A stretch of DNA of 64,000 nucleotides from Thiomonas intermedia (GCA_020722545.1 DYKQ01000002.1:1-64000), one strand, 5' to 3'; positions 10,644 through 20,050 are shown, counted from the first letter of the stretch. A program made the numbers and translations. The notes: generated by a model not told the origin, from the sequence alone.

Positions 10644-10657
10644 ATGATTTACATCAA
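10644..10657. promoter_or_regulatory. FNR/Anr-like box ATGATTTACATCAA (one mismatch)
   Basis: Reverse complement TTGATGTAAATCAT, between divergent hlyD-like and tolC-like genes. Confidence 0.45.
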
Positions 10658-10726
10658 TCATGCCTGTGCTGCGGGGCGTAGCATCCACCGCAACATTCCA
10701 CAACATTCCACTCCTCAACCGTCCCG

Positions 10727-12139
10727 ATGGCAACGTCTGTTTTCACTGCCCGCCGCTGCGCGCGGCGCCTGCGTCACCTTCGGCTCCTGCGCGTCGTCTG
10801 TTTCATCGGCGGCGTGGTCGGCGTCGGCCTGGCCTTTTCGGGAGCGTCCAGCGCAGAAACTCTGGCGCAGGTCTTCACGCTGGCGCAACAGCACAACCCG
10901 GCGCTGCGCAGTGCGCAGGCGAACTATCAAGCCGCCTTGTCCGGCGTGCCGCTGGCGCGGTCGAAGCTGTTGCCGCAACTGGTGGCGGGCGCCAATTTGA
11001 GCGCCAACGCGCAGGACAACAGCGACAACCCGCTGCTGCAGAAATTCGGCCTGCCCACGCAGTGGAACTACACCTCGCGCGATGTCAATCTGGTGGCCAC
11101 GCAGGCGCTCTATCAACCCGCCGATCATCTCGGGGTCGAACAGGCGGATGTCGCCGCACGCATCGCCTACCTGAAATTCGTGCAGCAAGACCAGGATCTG
11201 ATGCTGCAAGTCGCTGCGCGCTACTTCGACGTGCTCGCCGCGCAAGACAGCCTGCATTCGCTCAAGGAACAGCAAAAAGCGGTGACCCAACAGGTCAAAT
11301 CGGCACAGGCCAATTTCGACGCGGGCAACGGCACCATTGTCGATGTGCGCGATGCTCAGGCGCGCGTCGATCTCACCGCCGCGCAAGTGCTGGCGGCTGA
11401 GAACCAGCTTCAACTCGCGCGCAACAGCCTGCAACAGTTAGTGGGCGCTGCCGTGCACACGCTCGCGCCTCTGCCCAGCAGCACGGCACTGCAGGCGCCG
11501 CTCGGCGACATGCACGCGTGGAGCCGCAAGGCCGAAGAGCACAACCTCGGGGTCGATGAGGCGCTATTGGGCGTGAAACTGGCGCAGCTCAGCGCGAAAA
11601 AGGCCGATGCCGGCTACCGGCCCACCGTCTCCGCCTATGCCCGCGTCGACCACAACGCGACGACGGGCGGCAGCCCGCTGTTTCCCTTCAGCAACCGCGC
11701 CAATGTCGCCAGCGTGGGCGTGCAGATGCGCTGGCCGTTGTTCACCGGCTATGCGGTGCAAAGCGATGTCGAACAGACGGCGCATCTGCTCGAAAAATCG
11801 CAATCCGATCTGGATTCGGCCCGTCTCGCCGCCGCGCAGGAAGCGCGCGCCGCCTACCTCAGCGTGCAATCCGGGCTGGCGCAGGTGAAGGCGCTCGACG
11901 CGGCCATTGCCTCCAGCCGCAGTTCACTGCAGGCGAACGAAACCGGGTTCAAAGTGGGAATGCGGGTCAACATCGACGTGCTCAACGCCCTGTCCCAACT
12001 CTACGAAACCCAGCGTCAGGCCGACAAGGCGCGTTATGACGTGCTGGTCAACACCCTGCGGCTGAAAAACGCGGCAGGTCAGCTCGATCGTCGGGACATC
12101 GACGCGCTGAGCGCCCTGCTCGAACAAAGCGGGCAGTAA
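10727..12139 (+). CDS. TolC-family outer membrane efflux protein
   Basis: Signal-like N-terminus, two OEP repeats (LAQVFTLAQQHNPALRSAQANYQAAL…). Confidence 0.88.
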   Translation: MATSVFTARRCARRLRHLRLLRVVCFIGGVVGVGLAFSGASSAETLAQVFTLAQQHNPALRSAQANYQAALSGVPLARSKLLPQLVAGANLSANAQDNSDNPLLQKFGLPTQWNYTSRDVNLVATQALYQPADHLGVEQADVAARIAYLKFVQQDQDLMLQVAARYFDVLAAQDSLHSLKEQQKAVTQQVKSAQANFDAGNGTIVDVRDAQARVDLTAAQVLAAENQLQLARNSLQQLVGAAVHTLAPLPSSTALQAPLGDMHAWSRKAEEHNLGVDEALLGVKLAQLSAKKADAGYRPTVSAYARVDHNATTGGSPLFPFSNRANVASVGVQMRWPLFTGYAVQSDVEQTAHLLEKSQSDLDSARLAAAQEARAAYLSVQSGLAQVKALDAAIASSRSSLQANETGFKVGMRVNIDVLNALSQLYETQRQADKARYDVLVNTLRLKNAAGQLDRRDIDALSALLEQSGQ

Positions 12140-12157
12140 AACAGGGCTTGACCGGGA

Positions 12158-12937
12158 TCACACCAGCTTGAGCGCGGCACGTTTGGCTGCGGGCTTGCGG
12201 CGAGACGATGTGGGCAGAGTCACTGTCCCGTCGAGCCAGACGCGCAATTCATCCTCTCGCACGATCTCGACATGACGTTTGTCCACCCGCACCACACCCT
12301 GCTCTTGCAGGTGCGACAGAAGACGACTGATGGTTTCCATACTCAGACCGAGGTAGCTGCCGAGTTCTTCTCGGGTCATCAGCAATTCGAACCGGTCGGA
12401 CTCTTCTCCGGCCTGACGCAATTGTTCCTGCCTGCGCAGCAGAAAGCTGGCGATTTTTTGCGTGGCGCTCATGCTGCCGAGCCTGAACTGGTCATGCTCG
12501 GCCCGAGCGAGGCTCTCGGACACATAGGTCAGCAGATGTTCGAGCAAGCTGCGGTCAGCGCCAACGATGGACTCCACCGCAGCCATCGAAAACTCGCAGA
12601 TCGTCGAAGGGGCCAGCGCGACCAGATCGGTCGTGTAGCGTTGCTGTGCAAACCCGCTCAGGCCCATCAATTCGCGTGCATAGTGAAAGCTGACGATCTG
12701 CGATTGCCCGTCTTCGCCAATCTCTACCGCCTTGAACCCCCCGCTCACCACCAGGTAGAGATGTTTGAAGGGCATGCCGCTGTGCACCAGGGTTTCACCC
12801 CTGCTCAATTCCAGCGTTGCGTCGGCGGCTTCGGTCACGCGCTGCCGCAAGACTGCGTTCAGGTCTGCAGGCAGATTGCCGTCGCAGGGATGCGGATGGC
12901 ATGAGCGGAACTGAGCCGGAATGGAATGGCGTTTCAT
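12158..12937 (-). CDS. Crp/Fnr-family transcriptional regulator
   Basis: cNMP-binding-like domain plus HTH (TREELGSYLGLSMETISRLLSHLQEQG). Start chosen at MKRHSIP. Confidence 0.9.
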   Translation of the reverse strand: MKRHSIPAQFRSCHPHPCDGNLPADLNAVLRQRVTEAADATLELSRGETLVHSGMPFKHLYLVVSGGFKAVEIGEDGQSQIVSFHYARELMGLSGFAQQRYTTDLVALAPSTICEFSMAAVESIVGADRSLLEHLLTYVSESLARAEHDQFRLGSMSATQKIASFLLRRQEQLRQAGEESDRFELLMTREELGSYLGLSMETISRLLSHLQEQGVVRVDKRHVEIVREDELRVWLDGTVTLPTSSRRKPAAKRAALKLV

Positions 12938-12939
12938 GT

Positions 12940-12958
12940 GCGAATTCAGTGAATTCGC
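12940..12958. promoter_or_regulatory. 19-bp perfect palindrome GCGAATTCA-G-TGAATTCGC just upstream of the crp/fnr start codon
   Basis: Read directly; 9-bp arms, 1-bp centre, ends 2 bp upstream of ATG at 12937. Confidence 0.5.
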
Positions 12959-13018
12959 GCATGCTAACAAGCCCTTTGCGAAAGGTTGTGAGCAAAGGTG
13001 CGCCGCGTGTTGGTCAAC

Positions 13019-13471
13019 TCAAACCTTGGGCTCTTCTCCAGCATGCACGATCAATACCGGAACCGTGCTGCGCTGTGCCACGCCTTCGGCCACGCTGCCC
13101 AGAATCAGGCGGCGCACGCCGCTGCGGCCATGGCTGCCGATGACAATCAGATCGGCGCCCCAGCGATGCCCTTCCGCCAGGATGGCATCGGCCACTCGCG
13201 GCAAGGCCTGCGTGGTTTCCACCACGGCGGAACTGACATCCATGCCCGGAGCACGCGCTTCATTGACCCAGCGGTCGAGCAATAGCCGGGCGTCGTTGCC
13301 CAGGACGCTGAGGAATTCTGGCGAGGAACTCAGCAGTCCGTTCGCCTCCACGACCACGACGAAACGAATCGCAGCCATTTGGTCCCGCGCCAAGGCTGCG
13401 GCCTGGGCGGCGGCGGATTGAGCGGTCCGACTGGCGTCTATGGGAACCAGGATTTTTTTGTAGGTGGACAT
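13019..13471 (-). CDS. Universal stress protein (UspA family)
   Basis: KKILVPIDAS N-terminus and GSHGRSGVRRLILGSVAEGVAQRSTVPVLIVH. Confidence 0.93.
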   Translation of the reverse strand: MSTYKKILVPIDASRTAQSAAAQAAALARDQMAAIRFVVVVEANGLLSSSPEFLSVLGNDARLLLDRWVNEARAPGMDVSSAVVETTQALPRVADAILAEGHRWGADLIVIGSHGRSGVRRLILGSVAEGVAQRSTVPVLIVHAGEEPKV

Positions 13472-13522
13472 GATGCCTCGTCGGGTGAATAGAACAGGAA
13501 TACAAAAAGAAAGGAAACCCCA

Positions 13523-13909
13523 TCAAATGCCGAGCATCTGGTCTTTGGCTTTGAAGTAATGCCGGGCGTGGGCGACGAGCTGAGCGTCGGTCGGATGATC
13601 GGCCGACTCCATACCCAGCACATGCTCGGCCACAGCGGGGTCATGATGCTGCAGATGCTTGAACAAAGCCAGCTTGGCCTGCCCAGGGCCGGTGATGAGC
13701 ACCTCGGGAATGCCGACCAGGGCTTGCGCCACCTTGTGATAGAAGTGCTGATCTTCAGGCGCCTTGCCGCTGCCGATGACGCCGCTCATGACGTGCAGAT
13801 GCGGATGCTCCTTGGGCATGATGATGGATTTTTCGATATCCGCCGGATCGATGAACAGCACGCGAGCCTGAGCATGATCGACCCAGACGACTGCATGACG
13901 ATGTGCCAT
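13523..13909 (-). CDS. Host-attachment/eRF1-like small protein (translational machinery-like)
   Basis: MAHRHAVVWVDHAQARVLFID…; compact 128-aa ORF next to uspA. Confidence 0.6.
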   Translation of the reverse strand: MAHRHAVVWVDHAQARVLFIDPADIEKSIIMPKEHPHLHVMSGVIGSGKAPEDQHFYHKVAQALVGIPEVLITGPGQAKLALFKHLQHHDPAVAEHVLGMESADHPTDAQLVAHARHYFKAKDQMLGI

Positions 13910-13988
13910 GATGAAACTCCCTTTGAAAGCGAATACACAAGAACAACGTTAGCAGCGCCCACCCGTCATTTCATTGACCTGGCTTGAA

Positions 13989-14239
13989 CCAGATTGTCCA
14001 TTAGGCGGGGCTACGCCCCTACACGGGCGCTGGCGGGCGCCTTGGGGCGTCTTTGCCCCCGCGCTTCGCGCCCATAGCGACGGCTATGGGCGCGAAGCGC
14101 AGGGCCAAATCCATCCCCACCCCAACCCTCCCCACTCGTGGGGAGGGAGTGATCTCACCTCCCCCACGCCGTGGGGGAGGTCGGGAGGGGGATGCCCAAG
14201 GCGCCGCGCCCTCATCCCGTGTCCTAATGAACAATCTGG
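13989..14239. mobile_element. MITE-like hairpin-rich miniature element
   Basis: TIRs CCAGATTGTCCATTAGG (13989-14005) and CCTAATGAACAATCTGG (14223-14239), 16/17 complementary; flanking direct repeat TTGAA (13984-13988 and 14240-14244); perfect hairpins at 14061-14100, 14126-14147 and 14158-14180. Confidence 0.6.
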
Positions 14240-16731
14240 TTGAATGTGCGCTGTTTGAGCAGATGCAAAAAGCTGCGGTGCCGCGGCGTGCTGCGATCGA
14301 AGTGGCGATAGACCGCGAGCTTGGCCTGGTCTTCGACGAAGGCCCAGAACACGCAATACACCCAGATCAACCCCACCGCCGACCAACTGATCGGCGCGAT
14401 CAGGCCCATGGGAAACACCACGAACAGCGTCGCCAGCGCCTTGGTGAGAATGGCTGACCACAGCAAAGCGGGCGACGGCCAGGGTTTTTTCCAGAAGGCA
14501 TTTTTGCTGCGCGCGACAAATAGCGTGAGATGGCCGGAGACGGCCAGTTTGAGGAAGATGAAGGTCTGGATGCTGCCCATGTCGAGCTTCATGTAATCGT
14601 GCGCAAAACTCAGCAGCAGCAGGGTTTCGCCCACGCCGATCAGACCCAGCACGGTGGACACGGTGATGACGCGCCGCATGTCCCAGCGCACCGGTTGCGG
14701 ATCGACGGCAGTGCGGTCGTAGGCGATGGTCATGATGGGCACATCGTTGAAGAAGGCCAGCAAGATGATCATCACCGCGGTGATGGGGTAGAAGTTGTAG
14801 GCGAGCATGGCCGCCACCACGAACACCATGATGCGGATGGTTTCGGTGATGCGGTAGATGGCGTAGCTGTTCATGCGCTCGAAAATGCGCCGCGCCTCTT
14901 CCACCGCCTTGACGATGGTGGACAGCCCCGGCGCGGTGAGGATGAGCGCGGCGGCCGCGCGCGCCGCGTCGGTGGCGCCGGATACGGCGATGCCCACATC
15001 GGCCTGTTTGAGCGCGGGGGCATCGTTGACGCCGTCGCCGGTCATGGCCACGCGGCGCCCGGCGTCCTGCAGGGCCTTGACGATGCCGTATTTGTGTTCG
15101 GGGAAGACCTGGGCGAAGCCGTCGGCGGTATCGATCCGGTCGGCCAGGCTCACTCCAGGCTGCTGCTTGCCCGCATCGAACACATCGCCCGCGGCCACGA
15201 TCTGCGTGCCGATACCGAGCTGCCCGCCGATTTCGCGGGCAATCGCCACGTTGTCGCCAGTGACCATCTTCACCGCCAGGCCGTGGCTGCGGGCGTCGGC
15301 GATGGTTTGTTTCGAGTCGCTGCGCGGCGGGTCGAACAGCGAGAGCAGCCCATCGAGTTGCCACGCGCCATCACCGCGCCTGCTGGCCACGCCGAGGGTG
15401 CGCAGCCCTTTGACGGCCTGGGCGTCGATCCAGGCAGTGGCCTTGCTGCGGGTGGCGTCATCCAGTTTGCACAGATCGAGAATGACCTGCGGCGCGCCCT
15501 TGGTGGCGGCGAGCGGCGTGCCCTGCGCGTCGGTCCAGCGGCCTTCGCTGCGCTTGCCCACCGGGTCGAAGGGGGTGAAACCGGCGGCGGTGTAGCCGGC
15601 GGGCGTGGCGGTTTGCACGGGCTGCGCGGCGTACACCGCCTGATCGATGGCGTCGCCGTTGTCGGGCTGGCTGGCCAGCGCAGCGTGCAGGTTCAGCGTG
15701 GCGGCATCGGGCGCGGCCAGCAGCAGCGGGTCGCCCAGGGTGAGCTTGTTCTGCGTGAGCGTGCCGGTTTTGTCGGAGCACAGCACATCCACCGCGGCCA
15801 GTTCCTCGATGGATTCCAGCCGCGAGACGATGGCCTTTTCTTTGGAGAGCGCCAGCGCGCCCAGCGCCATGGTCACCGACAGCACCGCGGGCATGGCCAC
15901 GGGAATCGAGGCCACGGTGAGGATGAGGGCGAATTGCAGCAGATCGATCCACGGCAGACCGCGCTGCAGTTCGACCAGCACCAGAATCGCCACCAGCCCG
16001 AGGCTGACATAGATGAGGTAGTCGCCGATATTGAGCACGGCCTTCTGGAAGTGCGACACCGCGCCGGCTTTCTGCACCAGTTGCGCGGTCTTGCCCAGAT
16101 AGGTGTTGACCCCGGTGGCATAGACCACGCCGACCATCTCGCCCTGCTTGGCAATGGAGCCGGAATACACCACCTCGCCCAGCTTGCGGCTGACCGGCAG
16201 CGACTCGCCAGTGAGCGCCGACTGATCGACGCTGAGATAGTCGCCCTCGATCAGCTTGAGGTCGGCCGGAAGAATGTCGCCCAGACGCACGCGCACCACA
16301 TCGCCGGGCACGAGCTGCGCGGTGTCGATCTGCGCCCACTGGCCGTCGCGCTTGACGCGGCACTTGAGCGCGAGCTGCTTTTTCAGCGCATCGAGCGCGC
16401 TGCTGGCCTTGAACTCCTGCCAGAAGCCGATGCCCGCGTTGAACAGCAGCAACAGCACGATGATGATGAAATCCGGCCAGTGCCGCACCAGCGCCGAGAG
16501 CAGCGCGGCGACTTCGATCATCCACGGAATCGGCCCCCAGAAATAGCGCAGCAGGCGCATGAGCAGGCTGACATGCTGCTCCGGCAGGCTGTTGGCGCCG
16601 CCCTGCGCCAGCCGCCGCGCGGCTTCGGCCTGGGTGAGGCCATCCGCGGTGCTGCCCAGCGATTGCAGCAGCGCCTCGGCCGACATCGCGGCAACGGCCT
16701 TGGCATCGAGTGTTGGATTCGTCGGATTCAT
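14224..16731 (-). CDS. Plasma-membrane proton-efflux type P-type ATPase (second copy)
   Basis: DKTGTLTQNKLTLG, TGES, TGDGVNDAPALKQADVGIA; start at MNPTNPTL. Confidence 0.9.
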   Translation of the reverse strand: MNPTNPTLDAKAVAAMSAEALLQSLGSTADGLTQAEAARRLAQGGANSLPEQHVSLLMRLLRYFWGPIPWMIEVAALLSALVRHWPDFIIIVLLLLFNAGIGFWQEFKASSALDALKKQLALKCRVKRDGQWAQIDTAQLVPGDVVRVRLGDILPADLKLIEGDYLSVDQSALTGESLPVSRKLGEVVYSGSIAKQGEMVGVVYATGVNTYLGKTAQLVQKAGAVSHFQKAVLNIGDYLIYVSLGLVAILVLVELQRGLPWIDLLQFALILTVASIPVAMPAVLSVTMALGALALSKEKAIVSRLESIEELAAVDVLCSDKTGTLTQNKLTLGDPLLLAAPDAATLNLHAALASQPDNGDAIDQAVYAAQPVQTATPAGYTAAGFTPFDPVGKRSEGRWTDAQGTPLAATKGAPQVILDLCKLDDATRSKATAWIDAQAVKGLRTLGVASRRGDGAWQLDGLLSLFDPPRSDSKQTIADARSHGLAVKMVTGDNVAIAREIGGQLGIGTQIVAAGDVFDAGKQQPGVSLADRIDTADGFAQVFPEHKYGIVKALQDAGRRVAMTGDGVNDAPALKQADVGIAVSGATDAARAAAALILTAPGLSTIVKAVEEARRIFERMNSYAIYRITETIRIMVFVVAAMLAYNFYPITAVMIILLAFFNDVPIMTIAYDRTAVDPQPVRWDMRRVITVSTVLGLIGVGETLLLLSFAHDYMKLDMGSIQTFIFLKLAVSGHLTLFVARSKNAFWKKPWPSPALLWSAILTKALATLFVVFPMGLIAPISWSAVGLIWVYCVFWAFVEDQAKLAVYRHFDRSTPRHRSFLHLLKQRTFNQIVH

Positions 16732-18254
16732 GTTCCACCTTCCGTAAGAGATGCGGGCAGTGCAGCCTTGGGGCGGCGCCTCGGCAAAGTTTGAGTTTGA
16801 TGCTGTTCCAGCGTGAGCCCGTGGCCGTACATGCTGAACGCCCAGGTGCTGAGCAGCCCGAGCAGGCTCACCCCCGCCATCATCGCCAGCACCGTCGGCA
16901 CGCCCAGAGAAGACTTGATCAGCGGCAAGGTGAACACCCCGAGCGTGGCGCCCACCTTGGCGACCGAAGCGGCAAAGCCCGCGCCCGTGGCGCGCAACTG
17001 CGTGGGGTACAGCTCGGTCGGCAGGATGTAGGTGGTGCTGTTCGGCCCCATATTCATGAACAGGTTGAACACCACAAAACCGAAGAACACCAGCCCCGCG
17101 TGCGCCGCATCGCCCCCGGCGAGCACCGTGCTCAACCACAGCGCCGCCATGCCGAAGGCCATGCCGCCAAAGCCGATGAGCTGCATGCGAATGCGCCCGA
17201 ACTTCGCCACCGCCCACAGGCCGATGACAAAGCCGAGCAGCAAGAACACATCGATCAGCCCCGTGCCGCGCGCCAGTGCTGCCACATGCGGCGCCAGGGA
17301 CAGCCCCTCGCCCGCCACATGCATCTGCGCCAGCAGCACGGCGGTGAACAGCCCCACGCCATAAGTCGCAATATCCATCAAAAACCAGGGAACGGTGCTC
17401 AGCAGCGTGCTGCGCAGATAAGCCGGGTGAAACAGCAGGCCGTAGCCCTGCGTCTTGGCCGACTGCGGCACGCGCGCGACGTAATGCACCGTATCACCCA
17501 GGCGCGAGGCCATGCGTTCGAGCTGGCGGCGGTCCGAGGGCACGAAGCGTTCGAGCATGTGTACCGCTTCGCGGTTGCGGCCCTGCCCGATCAGCCAGCG
17601 CGGGCTTTCCGGCAGATTCAGCCGCCCCAGCAGAAACAGCAGCGCAAGCAGCATTTCCGTGGCAAAGAACCAGCGCCAGACTCCCGGCTCAGGCACAAGA
17701 TGCAGCAGCGCCAAGGACAGCAGCGCCGCGACGATGAGCCCGACCGACTGGCAGGCGATGGTGGCCACCATCATGCTGCTGCGTTTTTGATGCGGCATGC
17801 ATTCGGCGACATAGCTGCCGCTCACCGGAAAATCCATGCCGATGCCCACGCCGACCACGAACTGCGCGGCAATCAGCCCCCAGGCATTCCAGGTCAGCGC
17901 GCTGAAAGCCGCGGCCGCCGCCAGAATCGCCATGTCGAGCAGAAACACCGATTTGCGGCCAAAGCGGTCGGCCAAGCGCCCGCCCCAAACCGCGCCGCCG
18001 ATGGCCCCGGCCACCAGCGCCGCGCCCAGCAGCCCGGTTTGCAAGGCCGACAGACCCAGACCCGGAGTCAGCAGCGGAATGGCCATGCCCAGCATGAACA
18101 CCGACAGCCCGTCGATCAGCGTGCCGCCGCTGGCCAGCGCCCAGGCCAGATCGTGCGGCAGGCGCATCGGCGCCGCATCGAGCAGGGCGATGATCTGCGC
18201 GTGATCAGGGTGAACGGCAGCGCCCTGCGACTCGGCCTGGATGGTGGTTGCCAT
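16728..18254 (-). CDS. MFS transporter (sugar-porter-like)
   Basis: 12-TM pattern; GGRLADRFGRKSVFLLD loop motif. Confidence 0.88.
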   Translation of the reverse strand: MATTIQAESQGAAVHPDHAQIIALLDAAPMRLPHDLAWALASGGTLIDGLSVFMLGMAIPLLTPGLGLSALQTGLLGAALVAGAIGGAVWGGRLADRFGRKSVFLLDMAILAAAAAFSALTWNAWGLIAAQFVVGVGIGMDFPVSGSYVAECMPHQKRSSMMVATIACQSVGLIVAALLSLALLHLVPEPGVWRWFFATEMLLALLFLLGRLNLPESPRWLIGQGRNREAVHMLERFVPSDRRQLERMASRLGDTVHYVARVPQSAKTQGYGLLFHPAYLRSTLLSTVPWFLMDIATYGVGLFTAVLLAQMHVAGEGLSLAPHVAALARGTGLIDVFLLLGFVIGLWAVAKFGRIRMQLIGFGGMAFGMAALWLSTVLAGGDAAHAGLVFFGFVVFNLFMNMGPNSTTYILPTELYPTQLRATGAGFAASVAKVGATLGVFTLPLIKSSLGVPTVLAMMAGVSLLGLLSTWAFSMYGHGLTLEQHQTQTLPRRRPKAALPASLTEGGT

Positions 18255-18265
18255 GCGCCCCGCCC

Positions 18266-19087
18266 TCAGGCCGCCACGCGCCCTTGCGCCACCACGTCGT
18301 GGGTGTAGTTGAACACCACGTCGGGATCGGGGCAGAGCAGGGCGTGATCCTTGTCGGCGTAATCCAGCCGGGTGAGCAGATCCATGATGAGGTTGAGCCG
18401 CGCCTGCTTCTTGTCATTGGCGCGCACGATGGTCCAGGGGGCCGTGGGCGTGTGCGTGCGGGCGAACATGGCGTTGCGCGCGGTGCTGTAGTCTTTCCAG
18501 TGCTTTTGTGCGACGGCGTCGATCGGGCTCATCTTCCACTGCTTGAGCGGATCGGTGAGCCGATCCTTGAGGCGCCGCTTCTGTTCAGCCTTGTCGATGT
18601 CGAGGTAGTACTTGAACAGTTGAATGCCCGAACGCACCAGCATCTGCTCGAACGTCGGCACCGTCTCCATGAATTCCTCGTACTGCGCCTCGGTGCAAAA
18701 GCCCATCACCCACTCCACCCCGGCGCGGTTGTACCAACTGCGGTTGAACAGCACGAATTCCTCGGCCGCCGGCAGATGCGGCACATAGCGCTGGAAGTAC
18801 CACTCCGACTCATCGCGGGTGGACGGTTTGCCCAGCGCCACCACGCGGGTGTCGCGCGGCGAGAGGTGCTCGATGACGCGCTTGATGGCGCCGTCCTTGC
18901 CCGCGCTGTCGCGCCCTTCGAGCAGGATGAGAATGCGGTCGCCCTTGGCGATGAGGTGCTTCTGGAATTTGACCAGCTCGATCTGCAGGGCTTCGAGGGT
19001 TTTGCCATAGCCGTGATCGGGATCGACAGCCTGTTTTTTGGAAGCGTTTTTCTGTCTCATTTCAATCTCCTTGATTCGGGATCTCAC
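18266..19087 (-). CDS. ppk2: Polyphosphate kinase 2
   Basis: LEGRDSAGKDGAIKRVIEHLSPR Walker A-like and FNRSWYNRAGVEWVMGFC motifs. Confidence 0.92.
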   Translation of the reverse strand: MRSRIKEIEMRQKNASKKQAVDPDHGYGKTLEALQIELVKFQKHLIAKGDRILILLEGRDSAGKDGAIKRVIEHLSPRDTRVVALGKPSTRDESEWYFQRYVPHLPAAEEFVLFNRSWYNRAGVEWVMGFCTEAQYEEFMETVPTFEQMLVRSGIQLFKYYLDIDKAEQKRRLKDRLTDPLKQWKMSPIDAVAQKHWKDYSTARNAMFARTHTPTAPWTIVRANDKKQARLNLIMDLLTRLDYADKDHALLCPDPDVVFNYTHDVVAQGRVAA

Positions 19088-19092
19088 CGCCC

Positions 19093-19455
19093 CTAAACCT
19101 GCACCGCGTCTGGAAGAACAAACTCATCAATGGCCTCGAGCAAGGGCGTCATGTACATCATTGCGGGGCCGCCGTGCATCAGCACCGCCAGGAACCCGGC
19201 CTCGATCAGTTCGTCGCGTTTCGCCCCGGCACGCGCTGCCTGCTTGACGTGAAACGCGATGCACCACTCGCATTGCGCCGCGACAGACAGCGCCACATTG
19301 ACCAGTTCTTTCTGCTTGCCCGACAGCGCTGGGCCGGATTCCGCCTTGCCCATGAAGTTCATGAAGGCCTGCACTTCGTTGGGATGACTTTTGCCGAGCG
19401 TGGACAGCAACGACTCGATCTCGTGCAGACGCTCGCGCATGGAGCCTTCGGTCAT
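19093..19455 (-). CDS. Carboxymuconolactone decarboxylase/AhpD-like protein
   Basis: CEWCIAFHVKQAARAGAKRDELIEAG motif with CxxC…H. Confidence 0.85.
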   Translation of the reverse strand: MTEGSMRERLHEIESLLSTLGKSHPNEVQAFMNFMGKAESGPALSGKQKELVNVALSVAAQCEWCIAFHVKQAARAGAKRDELIEAGFLAVLMHGGPAMMYMTPLLEAIDEFVLPDAVQV

Positions 19456-19486
19456 GATTCTTCCTTTCGTTTCAAGGGAGTGATGC

Positions 19487-20050
19487 TCACTTGCGGCGCG
19501 CAGCCGATGCCGCCGAAGCCCGGCTGGCTGCGGCGGTTGGCTTGGGCGCTTGGGCGCTCATCAACCTGGCGGCCTGCTGCTGCGTGTCTTGCAGGGTGTT
19601 GAGCGCCTGGGTGGTCCAGTTCATGGCGCTTTGCAGCAAGGCCTGCATCGGCTCAACTCCGGCGGGCGCTGCTGCGCTCGCGTTCTGCCCGAGGCTGTCG
19701 TGCAGGCTGTTTTGCAGGCGCTCAAGTCTGGACTGCAGAATCTCGGTCATTTCGGCCTGGGTCGCAGAGGCGATCTGCCCGAATTTCTCGACGTAGCTCA
19801 TCACGTTTTCGCCCCCTGCGCGCGCGGCATTCGCCCACTCAGCGCCGGGCGCAGATCGGGTTTCTTGCCCGCCGACCGCCGATTGCAGCGTCTGCGCCGC
19901 TTGCTGCGCCATCAGACGCATGGTTTGCATCTGCAACTGGGTCAGTTGCTCATAGCCGCGAAAAAGCACCTGATTCAAGGCCACGGCGGCTGCCAGCTCG
20001 GCCTTCTGCAAGTCTTTCAGCGATTCGGTCGGATTCATGGCAACTCCCAA
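19487..20050 (-). CDS. Phasin-family protein
   Basis: Amphipathic helical 187-aa protein with low-complexity Ala/Lys tail. Confidence 0.75.
   Translation of the reverse strand: MGVAMNPTESLKDLQKAELAAAVALNQVLFRGYEQLTQLQMQTMRLMAQQAAQTLQSAVGGQETRSAPGAEWANAARAGGENVMSYVEKFGQIASATQAEMTEILQSRLERLQNSLHDSLGQNASAAAPAGVEPMQALLQSAMNWTTQALNTLQDTQQQAARLMSAQAPKPTAAASRASAASAARRK

Noticed and set aside
14061-14180. Simple Rho-independent terminator cluster
   Set aside because: No T-tract follows the stems, and the whole region is bounded by TIRs, so a mobile/hairpin element fits better.
13987-14241. CRISPR-like or tandem repeat array in the hairpin-rich region
   Set aside because: The repeats are inverted, not regularly spaced direct repeats with unique spacers.
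14530-16794. 754-aa plus-strand ORF opposite the second P-type ATPase
   Set aside because: Shadow ORF typical of high-GC DNA; low-complexity His/Arg/Gly composition, no domains, and the opposite strand encodes a full P-type ATPase.
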